Assembly: GCA_963828555.1 (NCBI GenBank)
Contig: CAWHEL010000002.1
Span: forward strand, 1,364,001-1,428,000
Direction: 5' to 3'
DNA: 64,000 nucleotides
From: JADJPO01 sp963828555
GTDB taxonomy: Bacteria > Actinomycetota > Actinomycetes > Actinomycetales > Kineosporiaceae
The translations under genes and the position numbers were made by a program. The notes below the pieces were generated by a model. That model saw only the letters and a list, made by a program, of their open reading frames with translations, ran no database searches and was not told where the DNA came from. The stretch's first letter is position 1. Every line of letters begins with the position of its first letter. Positions 52,485 through 61,467 of this stretch are shown here, in pieces.

Positions 52485-53461
52485 ATGTCCTCGAGCACGC
52501 GTCGGCCTTCCCGCCGGCTCGGCCTCGCCCTGATCGCCCCCCTGATGGTCGCCCTGGCGGCCTGTGGGGGTTCGTCCACCTCGACGGCCACCCCGTCCGC
52601 GATCGCCTCGGCCTCGCCGAGCGCCACCCTGCCCGATGCGTTCCCGGTCACGGTGACCGGCGCCAACGGCGATGTCACCCTCCCCAAGGCCCCCGATGTC
52701 ATCGTGTCGATGGGCCCGACCACCACAGAGATGCTGTTCGCCATCGGCGCGGGTACCCAGGTCGAGGCGGCCGACGACAACTCGACCTACCCCCCCGAGG
52801 CCCCGAAGACCAAGCTGTCCGCCTTCCAGCCGAACGCCGAGGCGGTGGCTGCTTACGCCCCCGACCTGGTCGTGGTCACCAACGACGCCAACGGGCTGGT
52901 CGCCTCGCTGGGCAAGCTGAAGATCCCGACCCTGGTGCTGCCGGCCGCGAAGACCCTGGACGAGGCCTACGCCCAGATGATCACCCTGGGAAGGGCCACC
53001 GGCCACGAGGACGACGCCGAGAAGGTGGTCACCACCACCAAGGACCGGATCGCCGAGGCGGTCTCCTCGGTGCCGGCGGCGGCGAAGGGCAAGAGGGTCT
53101 ACCACGAGCTCGATCCGACCTTCTACAGCGTGACCAGCGAGACCTTCCTGGGCAGCGTCTACGCCCTCTTCGGGCTGACCAACATCGCCGACGCCGCCAA
53201 GGGTGCGGCAGCCGCCGGGGGTACCCCCAGCTCTCGGCCGAGTACGTGGTCACCGCGGCCCCGGACCTGATCGTGCTGGCCGACACCAAGTGCTGCCAGC
53301 AGGACGCCGCGGCGCTGGCCAAGCGTCCCGGTTTCGCCGCGATCCCAGCGGTGAAGAATGGGGTGGTCCTCGCTGCGGACGACGACATCGCCTCGCGATG
53401 GGGGCCGCGGGTGGCCGACTTCGCCGAGGCTGTCGCGGCCGAACTGGCCACACTGAAGTAA
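52485..53461 (+). CDS. btuF: ABC transporter substrate-binding lipoprotein for cobalamin (BtuF-like), frameshifted
   Basis: A periplasmic-type binding protein with an N-terminal lipobox (MVALAACGGSS; Cys acylated). Family blocks include VIVSMGPTTTEMLFAIGAG and LVVVTNDANGLVASL. The frame breaks in the sequence GGGGGTACCCCC at about 53217: the first 245 residues end at GAAAAGG, and YPQLSAEYVVTAAPDLIVLA continues in a second frame to 53461. One added G restores a protein of about 325 residues. The run is part of a perfect palindrome, so a compression or base-calling error is quite possible. It leads an operon controlled by the B12 riboswitch. Confidence 0.9.
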
Positions 53462-53488
53462 CCGACTGCGCCGGAAGGGACACCACCG

Positions 53489-54526
53489 ATGGACGTCGCC
53501 CAGCAGCGGCGCCTGGTTGCTCTCGCAGCGACCGGGGCGCTGCTGCTGGTCGCCGTCCTGGCCGGGGTGAGCGTAGGAGCGGTCGGCCTGTCGCCCACCG
53601 GCATCGTCTCCTCGATCCTGCACCGGGCCGGCCTGCACGTGGGTAACCCCTTGTCGGACATGGACTCCGGAATCCTGTTCGACCTCCGGCTGCCCCGGGT
53701 GGTGCTGGCTGCGCTGGTCGGCGGAATGCTGGCGATCGCCGGCGCCTCCTACCAGGGTGTGTTCCGCAACCCGCTGGCCGACCCGTACCTGCTGGGCGCT
53801 GCGGCCGGCGCCGGATTGGGCGCCACCGTGGTGATCGCCTACTCCCCCAAGGAGATCGGGCCGGTCGCCGCGCTGCCGATGGCCGCCTTCGTGGGTGCCC
53901 TGGTCGGGGTCGGCCTCTCCTACACCCTCGGCAGCGTCGCCGCGCGGCACGGCGGCGGCAGCGCGACCCTCTTGCTCGCCGGGGTGGCGGTGACGGCCTT
54001 CCTGACCGCCATCCAGACCGTGGTGCAGCAGGCGAACTCCGAGAGCCTGCGCCAGGTCTACTCCTGGATCCTGGGCCAACTGGGCACCGGGCACTGGGAC
54101 GAAGTGTGGTTGGTGCTGCCCTACATGGGCGTCTCCACCGCCGTGTTGCTGTTCGCCGGGCGCGCGCTCGACGTACTGTCGGTCGGCGACGACGAGGCGT
54201 CCACCCTGGGCGTGCACCCGCGCCGGGTGCGGTTCGTGGTGCTGCTGGCTGCCTCGTTGGGCACCGCGTCGGCGGTCGCGGTGAGCGGACTGATCGGGTT
54301 CGTCGGCCTGGTCATCCCGCACGTTGTGCGCCGCCTGGCCGGCGGCTCCTACCGCACGGTGCTGCCGGTGTCGCTGCTGGCCGGTGGGGCGTTCCTGGTG
54401 CTCGCCGACCTGGTTGCGCGCACCCTCGTCGCGCCGGGCGAATTGCCGATCGGCGTGGTGACCGCCTTCGTCGGGGCGCCGTTCTTCGCCGCCCTGCTCC
54501 GCCTGGGGGGCGGTGGGTCGTCATGA
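53489..54526 (+). CDS. btuC: Cobalamin ABC transporter permease (FecCD family)
   Basis: A 345-residue permease with about ten helices. GGMLAIAGASYQGVFRNPLADPY is the FecCD signature, and VSGLIGFVGLVIPHVVRRLAG is the loop that meets the ATPase. The context (B12 riboswitch, cbiZ) points to corrinoid uptake rather than iron siderophores. The stop overlaps btuD by ATGA. Confidence 0.92.
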   Translation: MDVAQQRRLVALAATGALLLVAVLAGVSVGAVGLSPTGIVSSILHRAGLHVGNPLSDMDSGILFDLRLPRVVLAALVGGMLAIAGASYQGVFRNPLADPYLLGAAAGAGLGATVVIAYSPKEIGPVAALPMAAFVGALVGVGLSYTLGSVAARHGGGSATLLLAGVAVTAFLTAIQTVVQQANSESLRQVYSWILGQLGTGHWDEVWLVLPYMGVSTAVLLFAGRALDVLSVGDDEASTLGVHPRRVRFVVLLAASLGTASAVAVSGLIGFVGLVIPHVVRRLAGGSYRTVLPVSLLAGGAFLVLADLVARTLVAPGELPIGVVTAFVGAPFFAALLRLGGGGSS

Positions 54527-55299
54527 CCCTGCTCGAGGTGAGCGGGCTCAGCGTGTCCCTGGGCAGGGCTCAGGTGCTGAACGACGTGAGCCTGAGTGTC
54601 GAGACCGGCGGCTGGACCGCCGTGGTCGGCCCGAACGGGGCCGGCAAGTCCACCCTGCTGCGCGCCGTGGCCGGTCTGGTCGGTTACCGCGGCACGGTGC
54701 GGGTGGCCGGGGCGGACGCCGCGGCGCTGCCCGCCCGCGCCCGGGCCCAGCAGGTGGGTTATGCCCCGCAGGTGCCGCTGATCCCCGAGGGGATGGGTGT
54801 GCGCGACTACGTGATGCTCGGCCGCACGCCCTACCGGGCGCTGCTTGCTGCCCCGCGCGGGGCGGACCGGGAGGCGGTCGAACGCGCCCTTGAGCGGCTC
54901 GATCTGAGTGCCCTGGCCGATCGCAGCCTGCGCACCCTGTCCGGCGGCGAGCGGCAGCGCGCCGTCCTGGCCCGGGTGATGGCCCAGGAGCCACGGTTGC
55001 TGTTGCTGGACGAACCGACCGCAGCGCTCGATCTGGGCCATGCCCAGCAGCTGCTCGAGCTGGTCGACCGGCTGCGTCGCGAGGAGGGCCTGACCGTGCT
55101 CAGCACTCTGCACGACCTGGTGCTCGCCGGGCAGTACGCCGACCGGTTGGTGCTGCTCACCCGGGGTCGCGCGGTGGCGGCCGGTGCACCGGCAGAGGTG
55201 CTCACCGCACAGGCCCTGGCCGAGCACTACGGGGTCAGTGCCGAGGTCGAGGTGGGCGTCACCGGCGTGCGCGTGCACCCGGTCCGTCCCGGCCGTTGA
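54523..55299 (+). CDS. btuD: Cobalamin ABC transporter ATP-binding protein
   Basis: A 258-residue ATPase: Walker A GPNGAGKST (36-44), signature LSGGERQRA, Walker B LLLLDEPTAALDLG, and the switch His in STLHDLVLAG. It overlaps btuC upstream (ATGA) and cbiZ downstream (TGATG), so the three are translated together. Confidence 0.93.
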   Translation: MTLLEVSGLSVSLGRAQVLNDVSLSVETGGWTAVVGPNGAGKSTLLRAVAGLVGYRGTVRVAGADAAALPARARAQQVGYAPQVPLIPEGMGVRDYVMLGRTPYRALLAAPRGADREAVERALERLDLSALADRSLRTLSGGERQRAVLARVMAQEPRLLLLDEPTAALDLGHAQQLLELVDRLRREEGLTVLSTLHDLVLAGQYADRLVLLTRGRAVAAGAPAEVLTAQALAEHYGVSAEVEVGVTGVRVHPVRPGR

Positions 55300-56009
55300 T
55301 GCTGACCACCTGGACGGACGACGACGGCACCCGCCGTCCCGTTCTCGTGCACCGGTTCCCGTCGGGATGGCGGGCGGTCTCGAGCGCCGTCGTCGGTGGC
55401 GGCCTCGGTCCGAGCGGGTGGTGGCTGAACGCGCAGGTGTCCAAGAACTACTCCCACCCGGACCCGGACGCGCACGCCCGCGCGATCGCCGTCGCGTTCG
55501 GCCTGGCCGGGGACGGCGTGGCGATGCTCACCGCCGCCGACGTCACCCGGTTCACCACGGCGTCCGACGCCGGGGTGGAGGCGGTGACCACCGTCGGCCT
55601 GGGCTACCCGGTGCCGGCCGCGGCAGTCGAACCCGTTGTGGCACAGAAGGATTTGCCGGGGACGATCAACATCCTGGTGCTGGTGCCGGTGGCCCTGGGG
55701 GATGCCGCCCTGGTGAACGCGGTGCTGACGGCGACCGAGGCGAAGACTCAGGCCCTGCACGAGGCCGGAGTGCCGGGCACCGGCACGTCGTCGGACGCGA
55801 TCTGCATCGCCTGCCCCATACCGGGTTCCCCGCCCGAGCCCTACGGCGGAACTCGCTCCACCTGGGGGGCACGGATCGCCCGTGCCGTGCACTCCGCGGT
55901 CGCGGTCGGCACGCAGGACTGGCTCACCCGGAACCCGCCGGGCGATCCTCACCGCTTCGGCGACTGGGTGGCGACCCGCTCGGACAGCTCGCCCCACAGC
56001 GCGCGGTAG
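55299..56009 (+). CDS. cbiZ: Adenosylcobinamide amidohydrolase CbiZ
   Basis: A 236-residue enzyme that removes the aminopropanol side chain of adenosylcobinamide or pseudocobalamin, so imported corrinoids can be rebuilt with the cell's own lower ligand. WRAVSSAVVGGGLGPSGWWLN, then KDLPGTINILVLVPVALGD and GTSSDAICIACP are family blocks. It is fused by TGATG to btuD. Its last 61 bases overlap the end of the ParA-like gene on the other strand. Confidence 0.92.
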   Translation: MLTTWTDDDGTRRPVLVHRFPSGWRAVSSAVVGGGLGPSGWWLNAQVSKNYSHPDPDAHARAIAVAFGLAGDGVAMLTAADVTRFTTASDAGVEAVTTVGLGYPVPAAAVEPVVAQKDLPGTINILVLVPVALGDAALVNAVLTATEAKTQALHEAGVPGTGTSSDAICIACPIPGSPPEPYGGTRSTWGARIARAVHSAVAVGTQDWLTRNPPGDPHRFGDWVATRSDSSPHSAR

Positions 56010-56722
56010 GCCGCTGTGGCGGCGCTGCGCGGGGCGTAGGCAGGCAGCGGCGACCGGTGGACCGCCATCTGCTCGATCACCGACAGCGCCGGGATCGCGA
56101 CCGTGCCGAGCGCCCCGCCGGCCTGCGCGGCGGCGTCCACGGTGTCGCGGTGCAGCCGCTTTCGCCGATCGACCATGGAGAAGAAGGTGTGTACCTGGGT
56201 GCGGTTCTTGCCCAGGGAGGCCAGGAACTCCAGCAGCTGGTCGTAGGCGCGCATCGCCAGCACGGTGGGGATCAGCGGCACCAGGACGACGTCGGCGGCG
56301 TGCAGCACGTTCTCGCTGACCAGTGACGCCCCGGGCGGGGTGTCCAGGAACGCAACGTCGTAGTCCTCGGCGAGCTCCTCGAGCAGCGTGGCCAGCGTGC
56401 GCCCGGCGCGCTTGGCCTTGGACTGGGCGCCGGCCAGGTCGAGGTCCATCGCGCGGTAGCTGAAGTCGGCGGGCAGCAGGTCCAGCCAGGGGTAGCTGGT
56501 GTTCTTGACCGCCAGTTCCAGCGGGCGCTTGCCGCGCACCAGCCGGCTGCTGCCGCCCTTGACGCGGGGAATCACCCGGAAGAGGTAGGTGGCGGCGCCC
56601 TGCGGATCCAGGTCCCACAGCAGGGTGCGCCGGCCCTGCTCCGCGGCGAGATAGGCGAGGTTCACCGCGGCGGTGGTCTTACCCACGCCGCCCTTGATGC
56701 TGTACGACGCGATCACCTTCAT
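55949..56722 (-). CDS. ParA family ATPase
   Basis: A 257-residue deviant-Walker ATPase. The Walker motif KGGVGKTTA is at 10-18, the switch I region LLWDLDPQGAATYLF at about 34-48, and FLDTPPGASLVSENVL holds switch II. No ParB is adjacent. The genes next to it (hydrolase, FUSC-like protein) do not suggest a partition system, so it may serve protein positioning, as MipZ or MinD relatives do. It is convergent with cbiZ and overlaps it by 61 bases. Confidence 0.85.
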   Translation of the reverse strand: MKVIASYSIKGGVGKTTAAVNLAYLAAEQGRRTLLWDLDPQGAATYLFRVIPRVKGGSSRLVRGKRPLELAVKNTSYPWLDLLPADFSYRAMDLDLAGAQSKAKRAGRTLATLLEELAEDYDVAFLDTPPGASLVSENVLHAADVVLVPLIPTVLAMRAYDQLLEFLASLGKNRTQVHTFFSMVDRRKRLHRDTVDAAAQAGGALGTVAIPALSVIEQMAVHRSPLPAYAPRSAATAAYRALWGELSERVATQSPKR

Positions 56723-56812
56723 GGCAACGCTCCTGGTCGTGGCGACGTCCGCGATGCGCAGAGTACGCGCTCAGCCACCGGGCGAGGTCACCGGCCGAGG
56801 CTCCGGTTGGGG

Positions 56813-57946
56813 TCAGACCGGCGCCAACCAGGCGCGGACGCGCTCGTAGACATCCGGGTGGGTCAGCAGCCCCTGGTGGCCGACCCTGCCGACGCGGTGC
56901 CCGCACCCGGCGACGAGGGCGCTCGGCGGGCGCACCATGCCGTCGCCGACCAGCCACCCGGCGGGGTGATGCGGGTCGCGGGTGAGCGTGGCCGCCACCG
57001 CCCGGTAGGCGATGTGCCCGGGCAGTAAGGGGTCCGGCAGCGCGCCGTGGTGCAGATCCCGGATGCCGGCGCTGCGCCCGGCGAGCACCCGGGCCAGCGG
57101 GGCACTCTCCGGACGACGGGTGAGCAGCCACTCCGTGGGTGGCACGCTCTTGGCCAGCGGAGCGCCCCGGTGCGGTGCGCCGAGCGCGATCACGGTGTGG
57201 ACGGCGTCGACCCAGGGACCGCCCGCCTGCGCGCCGAGGTGACAGGCCCGGTGGGCGATCAGGGCACCCATGGAGTGCCCGATCAGGTCGATCCGGTGCA
57301 CCGGGACCGGCCAGGCCGTGTGTACCTCGTCCAGCAGCCGGGCGAGGGCCCGGCCGTTCTCCTCCAGCGCCAGCCCGGAGTTGTAGCGCAGGTAGACCGG
57401 GGTGAGGCCGAGCTCCTCGGCGAGCCGGCGGCCGAACGAGGTGGGCTGCTCACCGCTCTCCGCGGCACTCCACCAGGAGTCCTCGCTCTCTACCAGACCG
57501 TGCACGAACACTGCGACCCGCCCGACGGCGCCGGGGAAGGCGGCTGCCAGCCTCGCGGCGCCCGGCGTGATGTCGAGTCCGCCGGCCCGGATCGCCATCG
57601 GCGCTGCCAGCGCCCGGTGCCGAACCGCCAGCGTGTCGCCCCAGATGCCGTTCAGGACCGGCTGGACGGCGCGCCCCACCGACGTCGTCGAGGGTGCTGC
57701 ACCGGGCCGGCCGGCCGCGAGGTGACTCCCTACCCGCAGGGCGAGCCCGGCGATCCGGTCCACCGCGGTGTAGGTCGCGGCCACGGTGGCGGCGTGCAGC
57801 CGGGCCGGGGCGCGGACGGGGCGGGGCAGCCGGTTCGTCATCCCGTCGATGATCGCCTGGTGGATGTCGCCGACGACGGCGACGGCGGCGCTCACCGCCT
57901 CGGCCGCCAGCTCACCTGTGGCCCGGAACTCCGCTGCCCGTGGCAT
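56813..57946 (-). CDS. Alpha/beta hydrolase (lipase/PGAP1-like)
   Basis: A 377-residue hydrolase. The oxyanion region is AVFVHGLVESEDSWW, the nucleophile elbow is LIGHSMGALIAHRA, and late HQGLLTHPDVYERVRAWL supplies the His. The N-terminal 115 residues form a helical cap that is common in actinobacterial homologues. A cell-envelope lipid or ester may be the substrate. The ATG at 57946 abuts the FUSC-like stop directly (TGAATG). Confidence 0.83.
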   Translation of the reverse strand: MPRAAEFRATGELAAEAVSAAVAVVGDIHQAIIDGMTNRLPRPVRAPARLHAATVAATYTAVDRIAGLALRVGSHLAAGRPGAAPSTTSVGRAVQPVLNGIWGDTLAVRHRALAAPMAIRAGGLDITPGAARLAAAFPGAVGRVAVFVHGLVESEDSWWSAAESGEQPTSFGRRLAEELGLTPVYLRYNSGLALEENGRALARLLDEVHTAWPVPVHRIDLIGHSMGALIAHRACHLGAQAGGPWVDAVHTVIALGAPHRGAPLAKSVPPTEWLLTRRPESAPLARVLAGRSAGIRDLHHGALPDPLLPGHIAYRAVAATLTRDPHHPAGWLVGDGMVRPPSALVAGCGHRVGRVGHQGLLTHPDVYERVRAWLAPV

Positions 57947-59185
57947 TCATCCCCCCGCGTCGTGCTCGTCGTGCTCGTGCTCGTGCTGGTCGTGCTGGTC
58001 GTGCTGGTCGTGCTGGTCGTGGTCGTGCTCGTGGTCGTAGCGGGGGTTCTGCACCGGAGGCAGCACGGCGACCGCTTCGTCCACGGTAAGCCCGCTCACC
58101 TGCAACAGGTCGACGATGATGGAGCGGACCTGCGCCAGCACGACCTCGGTCGAGAGCTGCCCGGTGCGTTCCAGGTCTCCGGTGGCCGCGGCGAGGGTGA
58201 GCAGCGGCGGGCGGGAGATCTCGGCCGCCCCGTTGTCGGAGAGCACGTGTGAGGTCACGTCGAGCGCGGAGGCGAGATCCTCGAGCACCTGAACATAGGA
58301 CGCCGGCACCCGCTCCTTGTCGGAGGTCGCCACCACGATCCGGCGGGCGAGCACCCGGGTGCCGCGCAGGGCACGGTCCAGCGGCTCGATCAGGTCGGCC
58401 ACCCGGCGCACGTCAGGGGTCCGGTGGCGGCGGAACGGGGAGGAGGCGATCACGTCCATCCCCTCCTCGGCCGCGGCCTCCAGCTCGCGCACCAGATAGT
58501 CGGTCGAGCGGGCCTGGCCCAGCACGCTGGCGGCGAGCTGTACGTCCTCGGTCCGGGCGGCGGCGGCCGTGCCGCGAAGGAGCTCGGCCGTGGTCTGCGC
58601 GACGACGGCGGCCTGCGCCCGCGGGCGGCGCAGCGGGGCCGAGGGCACCACGGCCGCGGCGAGCAGGGCCACTGCGCCACCGATCACGGCGTCCAGCCAT
58701 CGGGTGAAGGTCTGCCCGGGGCCGGGGGCGAGGGCGGCCACGAAGATGCTCTGCACCGCCGACTGCATGACCAGCAGGTCGCCGGCGTCCATCAGCAGGG
58801 CGATCGACATCGACACCGCCACCACCAGGGTGATCTGCCAGGCACCCTGCCCGGCAACAGCGACGAACAGGTCGGCGACCAGCACGCCGATGGCCACCCC
58901 GACCGTCACCTCGGCCACCCGCCGCAGCCGCTGCCCGTAGCTCATGCCCAGGCAGACCACGGCCACAATCGGCGCGAACACCGGCGAGGCGTGCCCCACC
59001 AGGTGACGGGCGATGAACCAGGCCAGCCCGGCGGCGATCGCCGCCTGCCCGATATGCCACGCCTTGGTGCCCAGCCGGGTGCGCCGGGCGCGCAACGAAC
59101 GCCGTCCGCGCCGTCGGGCCCGCTCGATGAGCTCGTCGAGGTGGTACTCGGTGGTGAGGTGTTCGGTGAAGCGGGAGGTGGCCAC
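57947..59185 (-). CDS. FUSC/aromatic acid exporter-like membrane protein with His/Asp-rich tail
   Basis: A 412-residue protein with about six N-terminal helices (AAIAAGLAWFIARHLVGHAS, VFAPIVAVVCLGMSYGQR, VAIGVLVADLFVAVAGQG), as in ArAE/FUSC exporters. A soluble helical domain follows. The last 30 residues are repeats of D-H/Q-H/E-H (HEHDHDQHDQHDQH), typical of metal-binding tails. They are encoded by an impure GTCGTGCTG repeat at 57959-58039. It is co-translated with the hydrolase gene. Confidence 0.82.
   Translation of the reverse strand: MATSRFTEHLTTEYHLDELIERARRRGRRSLRARRTRLGTKAWHIGQAAIAAGLAWFIARHLVGHASPVFAPIVAVVCLGMSYGQRLRRVAEVTVGVAIGVLVADLFVAVAGQGAWQITLVVAVSMSIALLMDAGDLLVMQSAVQSIFVAALAPGPGQTFTRWLDAVIGGAVALLAAAVVPSAPLRRPRAQAAVVAQTTAELLRGTAAAARTEDVQLAASVLGQARSTDYLVRELEAAAEEGMDVIASSPFRRHRTPDVRRVADLIEPLDRALRGTRVLARRIVVATSDKERVPASYVQVLEDLASALDVTSHVLSDNGAAEISRPPLLTLAAATGDLERTGQLSTEVVLAQVRSIIVDLLQVSGLTVDEAVAVLPPVQNPRYDHEHDHDQHDQHDQHDQHEHEHDEHDAGG
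57959..58039. repeat. Short tandem repeat encoding a His/Asp-rich tail
   Basis: About nine imperfect copies of a 9-base unit (GTCGTGCTG and variants) in the 3' end of the FUSC-like gene. Unit gain or loss would keep the frame but change the length of the metal-binding tail. Confidence 0.85.
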
Positions 59186-59292
59186 GCCTCAAGACTCCCA
59201 AACCCCGGCCCCCCGAACCCTCCGCGACGCCCGGGGACGACGGGCCCGGATCTCGGTGCCCGGCTGCGCCGTCCGGGTGATAGAGATACCCG

Positions 59293-59796
59293 GTGAGCAG
59301 CGTCTGGCGCATCATCGACAGCCCGGTCGGGGAGCTGCTCCTCACCGGCGACTCCGCAGCCCTGTCCGGGATCTACTTCCGCGACCACCGCGGCGGCGCC
59401 GACAGCCGGGCCGACGTCACCAGAGCCGGACTACAGGCCGAGGCCGACCCGCTGCTCGAGCTCGCAGTGTTCCAGCTGGGTGAGTACTTCGCCGGCACGA
59501 GACGCGCCTTCGACCTGCCGCTCGCCCCGCACGGCACGCCCTTCCAGCACCGGGTGTGGACGGCGTTGCGCACCGTGCCGTACGGGCAGAAGGTCTCTTA
59601 CGGCGACATCGCCCGCCGGCTCGATCTCGGGCCGGGCGCCTCGCGGGCGGTCGGGCTGGCCAACGGGGCGAATCCGCTGTCGATCGTGGTGCCCTGCCAC
59701 CGGGTGATCGGGGCCGACGGCTCGCTCACCGGGTACGGCGGCGGGCTGGAGCGCAAGCGGTTCCTGCTCGAATTGGAGAGCGACCGGCTGTTCTGA
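59293..59796 (+). CDS. ogt: Methylated-DNA--protein-cysteine methyltransferase (Ogt)
   Basis: A 167-residue, standard-length Ogt. VWRIIDSPVGELLLTGD begins the N-terminal domain, followed by PFQHRVWTALRTVPYGQKVSYG and the active site SIVVPCHRVIGADGSLTGYGGG. The GTG at 59293 is the start. It is shorter at the N-terminus than the Ogt at 13482 and lacks an adjacent sigma factor. Confidence 0.93.
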   Translation: MSSVWRIIDSPVGELLLTGDSAALSGIYFRDHRGGADSRADVTRAGLQAEADPLLELAVFQLGEYFAGTRRAFDLPLAPHGTPFQHRVWTALRTVPYGQKVSYGDIARRLDLGPGASRAVGLANGANPLSIVVPCHRVIGADGSLTGYGGGLERKRFLLELESDRLF

Positions 59797-59856
59797 CCCT
59801 GCGCCGCGCCGTCAAGGTCGTCAAGCAGGGGGCCGCGTCGTCCGATGTTCCTGGGT

Positions 59857-61344
59857 ATGACCCAGCCGACGGCACCGGGCACACGCACCGGCCTGCCTGT
59901 GCAGCGTTCGGCGGTTCCTCCTACCACCCGCCCGGCACCGGCGGTCACCGCCGAACTGCTGGCCGGGGCGGAGGTGGTAGTGATCGGCGCCGGACCACAC
60001 CCGGGGCCGGACGCCGTGGCGGTGGCCCGCGAGGTGGCGAATCGGCTCGATTCCCCACGGCCCGGCCGGGTGGTGCTGCTCGCCCAGAGCGCCGATCCGG
60101 ACGCCGTGGCGCGCACCTCGCTGCCTGTGCCGCTGCACTGGGTGGGCGGGCTGCTGCGGTCGTGGGCCGAGCGGGAGCTGAACTGGGGCCAGGCGCAGGA
60201 GGAGCTGCGGACGGTGCGCGAGCGCCTCGACCAGACGTTCGGCGCGGGGGCGTTGCGGGCGGGCGGCGCGGTTCTGGCCGAGGGCAAGATCACTGTGCTG
60301 CCCAAGGGCAGGGTGGCCTTCGACACCCTGGGACCGCAGGCCGAGACGCATGTCCTGACCCCGCAACGCATCGTCCTGGCCACCGGGTCGCGCCCGGTGC
60401 TGCCCGATGTGCCCGGGATGACCGAGACTACGGTGCACACCGCCGACACCCTGCTGGACCTGGCCGAGCTGCCGGGGTCGGCGGTGGTCCTGGGCGGTGG
60501 GTCGCACGGGTGCGAGATCGCCCAAGGGCTGGCCAGGCTCGGAGTGACGGTGACCGTGATCGAGGCGCAGGCCCGGTTGCTGCCCGGGATTCCCGAGGCC
60601 GCCGCGGAGCCGGTGATCCGCGCCCTGGCGGCGGACGGCGTCCGCATGATCTATGGCGCGCAGGTGGTCAAGGTCGCTCCCACCCTGGACGGGGGGGCCT
60701 GGATCGGTACCGATCGCGGCGGTGATGTGGCGGCCGAGGCGTTCGTTCTCGCCTCCGGACGGCGCCCGCGCAGTTCGGGCCTCGATCTGGCCGCCGCGGG
60801 GATCCCGGTCGGGGCGAACGGTGCGGTGGGCATCGACGACCGGATGCGGACCGTGGTGCCCACGGTGCTGGCCTGCGGTGAGGTCACCGGCGTGCAGGTG
60901 TACGGGGCGGCGCCCGGCCCGATGGCCCGGATGGTCGCGGCGAACGTGGTCGGACGGAGGCCGGGGTTGCGCTGGAGCGCTCCGGTGTCGGCCCGGGTGA
61001 CCCGCACTGACCCCGAGGTGGTGGTGCTCGGCGACGTCGAGACGCTGCCCGAGGGGGCATCGGCGGGGCGTGGCGACGGGCCGGCTCCGGGGACCTCGGT
61101 GACGGTCGTGGTCGGCCCGGCCACCGGGCGGGGGCTGCTCGGCCTGCCGGGCTTCGGCGCCCACCCGGCGCGGGGCCTGCTCGGGGCGATGCTGATCGGC
61201 CCCGGCGCTGCCGAGGCAGCCGGTCAGCTGGTGCTGGCCCTGAACGCCGGCCTACCGGCAGCCGCCCTGATCGACATCGTCGCCCCCGACGCCACCTGGG
61301 CCGCCGCCACCCAAACCGCCGTAGCCCGCGCCCTCGCCACCTAA
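59857..61344 (+). CDS. FAD/NAD-dependent oxidoreductase, disulfide-reductase fold without active-site cysteines
   Basis: A 495-residue protein of the lipoamide-dehydrogenase shape. The FAD-binding beginning is VVVIGAGPHPGPDAVAVAREV, with the second FAD contact at IVLATGSRPVLPDVPG, the NAD-binding VVLGGGSHGCEIAQGLARLG and the late FAD contact VVPTVLACGEVTGVQ. The C-x4-C redox pair that should follow the first Rossmann strand is missing. So it cannot act as a disulfide reductase, and its electron acceptor is unknown. The ATG at 59857 is preferred to one four codons earlier. Confidence 0.8.
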   Translation: MTQPTAPGTRTGLPVQRSAVPPTTRPAPAVTAELLAGAEVVVIGAGPHPGPDAVAVAREVANRLDSPRPGRVVLLAQSADPDAVARTSLPVPLHWVGGLLRSWAERELNWGQAQEELRTVRERLDQTFGAGALRAGGAVLAEGKITVLPKGRVAFDTLGPQAETHVLTPQRIVLATGSRPVLPDVPGMTETTVHTADTLLDLAELPGSAVVLGGGSHGCEIAQGLARLGVTVTVIEAQARLLPGIPEAAAEPVIRALAADGVRMIYGAQVVKVAPTLDGGAWIGTDRGGDVAAEAFVLASGRRPRSSGLDLAAAGIPVGANGAVGIDDRMRTVVPTVLACGEVTGVQVYGAAPGPMARMVAANVVGRRPGLRWSAPVSARVTRTDPEVVVLGDVETLPEGASAGRGDGPAPGTSVTVVVGPATGRGLLGLPGFGAHPARGLLGAMLIGPGAAEAAGQLVLALNAGLPAAALIDIVAPDATWAAATQTAVARALAT

Positions 61345-61371
61345 AGCTCCCCCCACCCCCTCCCCTTCTTT

Positions 61372-61428
61372 GCGGGCACGGCGTGACGTTGTGCCCGTCT
61401 GGCGGGTGCAACGTCACGCCGTGCCCGC
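61372..61428. repeat. Palindromic element family B, copy 1
   Basis: GCGGGCACGGCGTGACGTT and AACGTCACGCCGTGCCCGC are perfect 19-base arms, extending to 26 with two mismatches. It lies between the flavoprotein and the GST remnant (convergent). Its reverse complement matches the copy at 62398 with three mismatches over 57 bases. Confidence 0.92.
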
Positions 61429-61467
61429 GTGGGATGGGTACGCCGCCGCTCAGTCGTTCACCGGTGC

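Noticed and set aside
53159..54322. A 387-codon minus-strand open frame opposite btuF/btuC
   Set aside because: It is His/Gln/Gly-rich shadow coding; the plus strand carries FecCD signatures.
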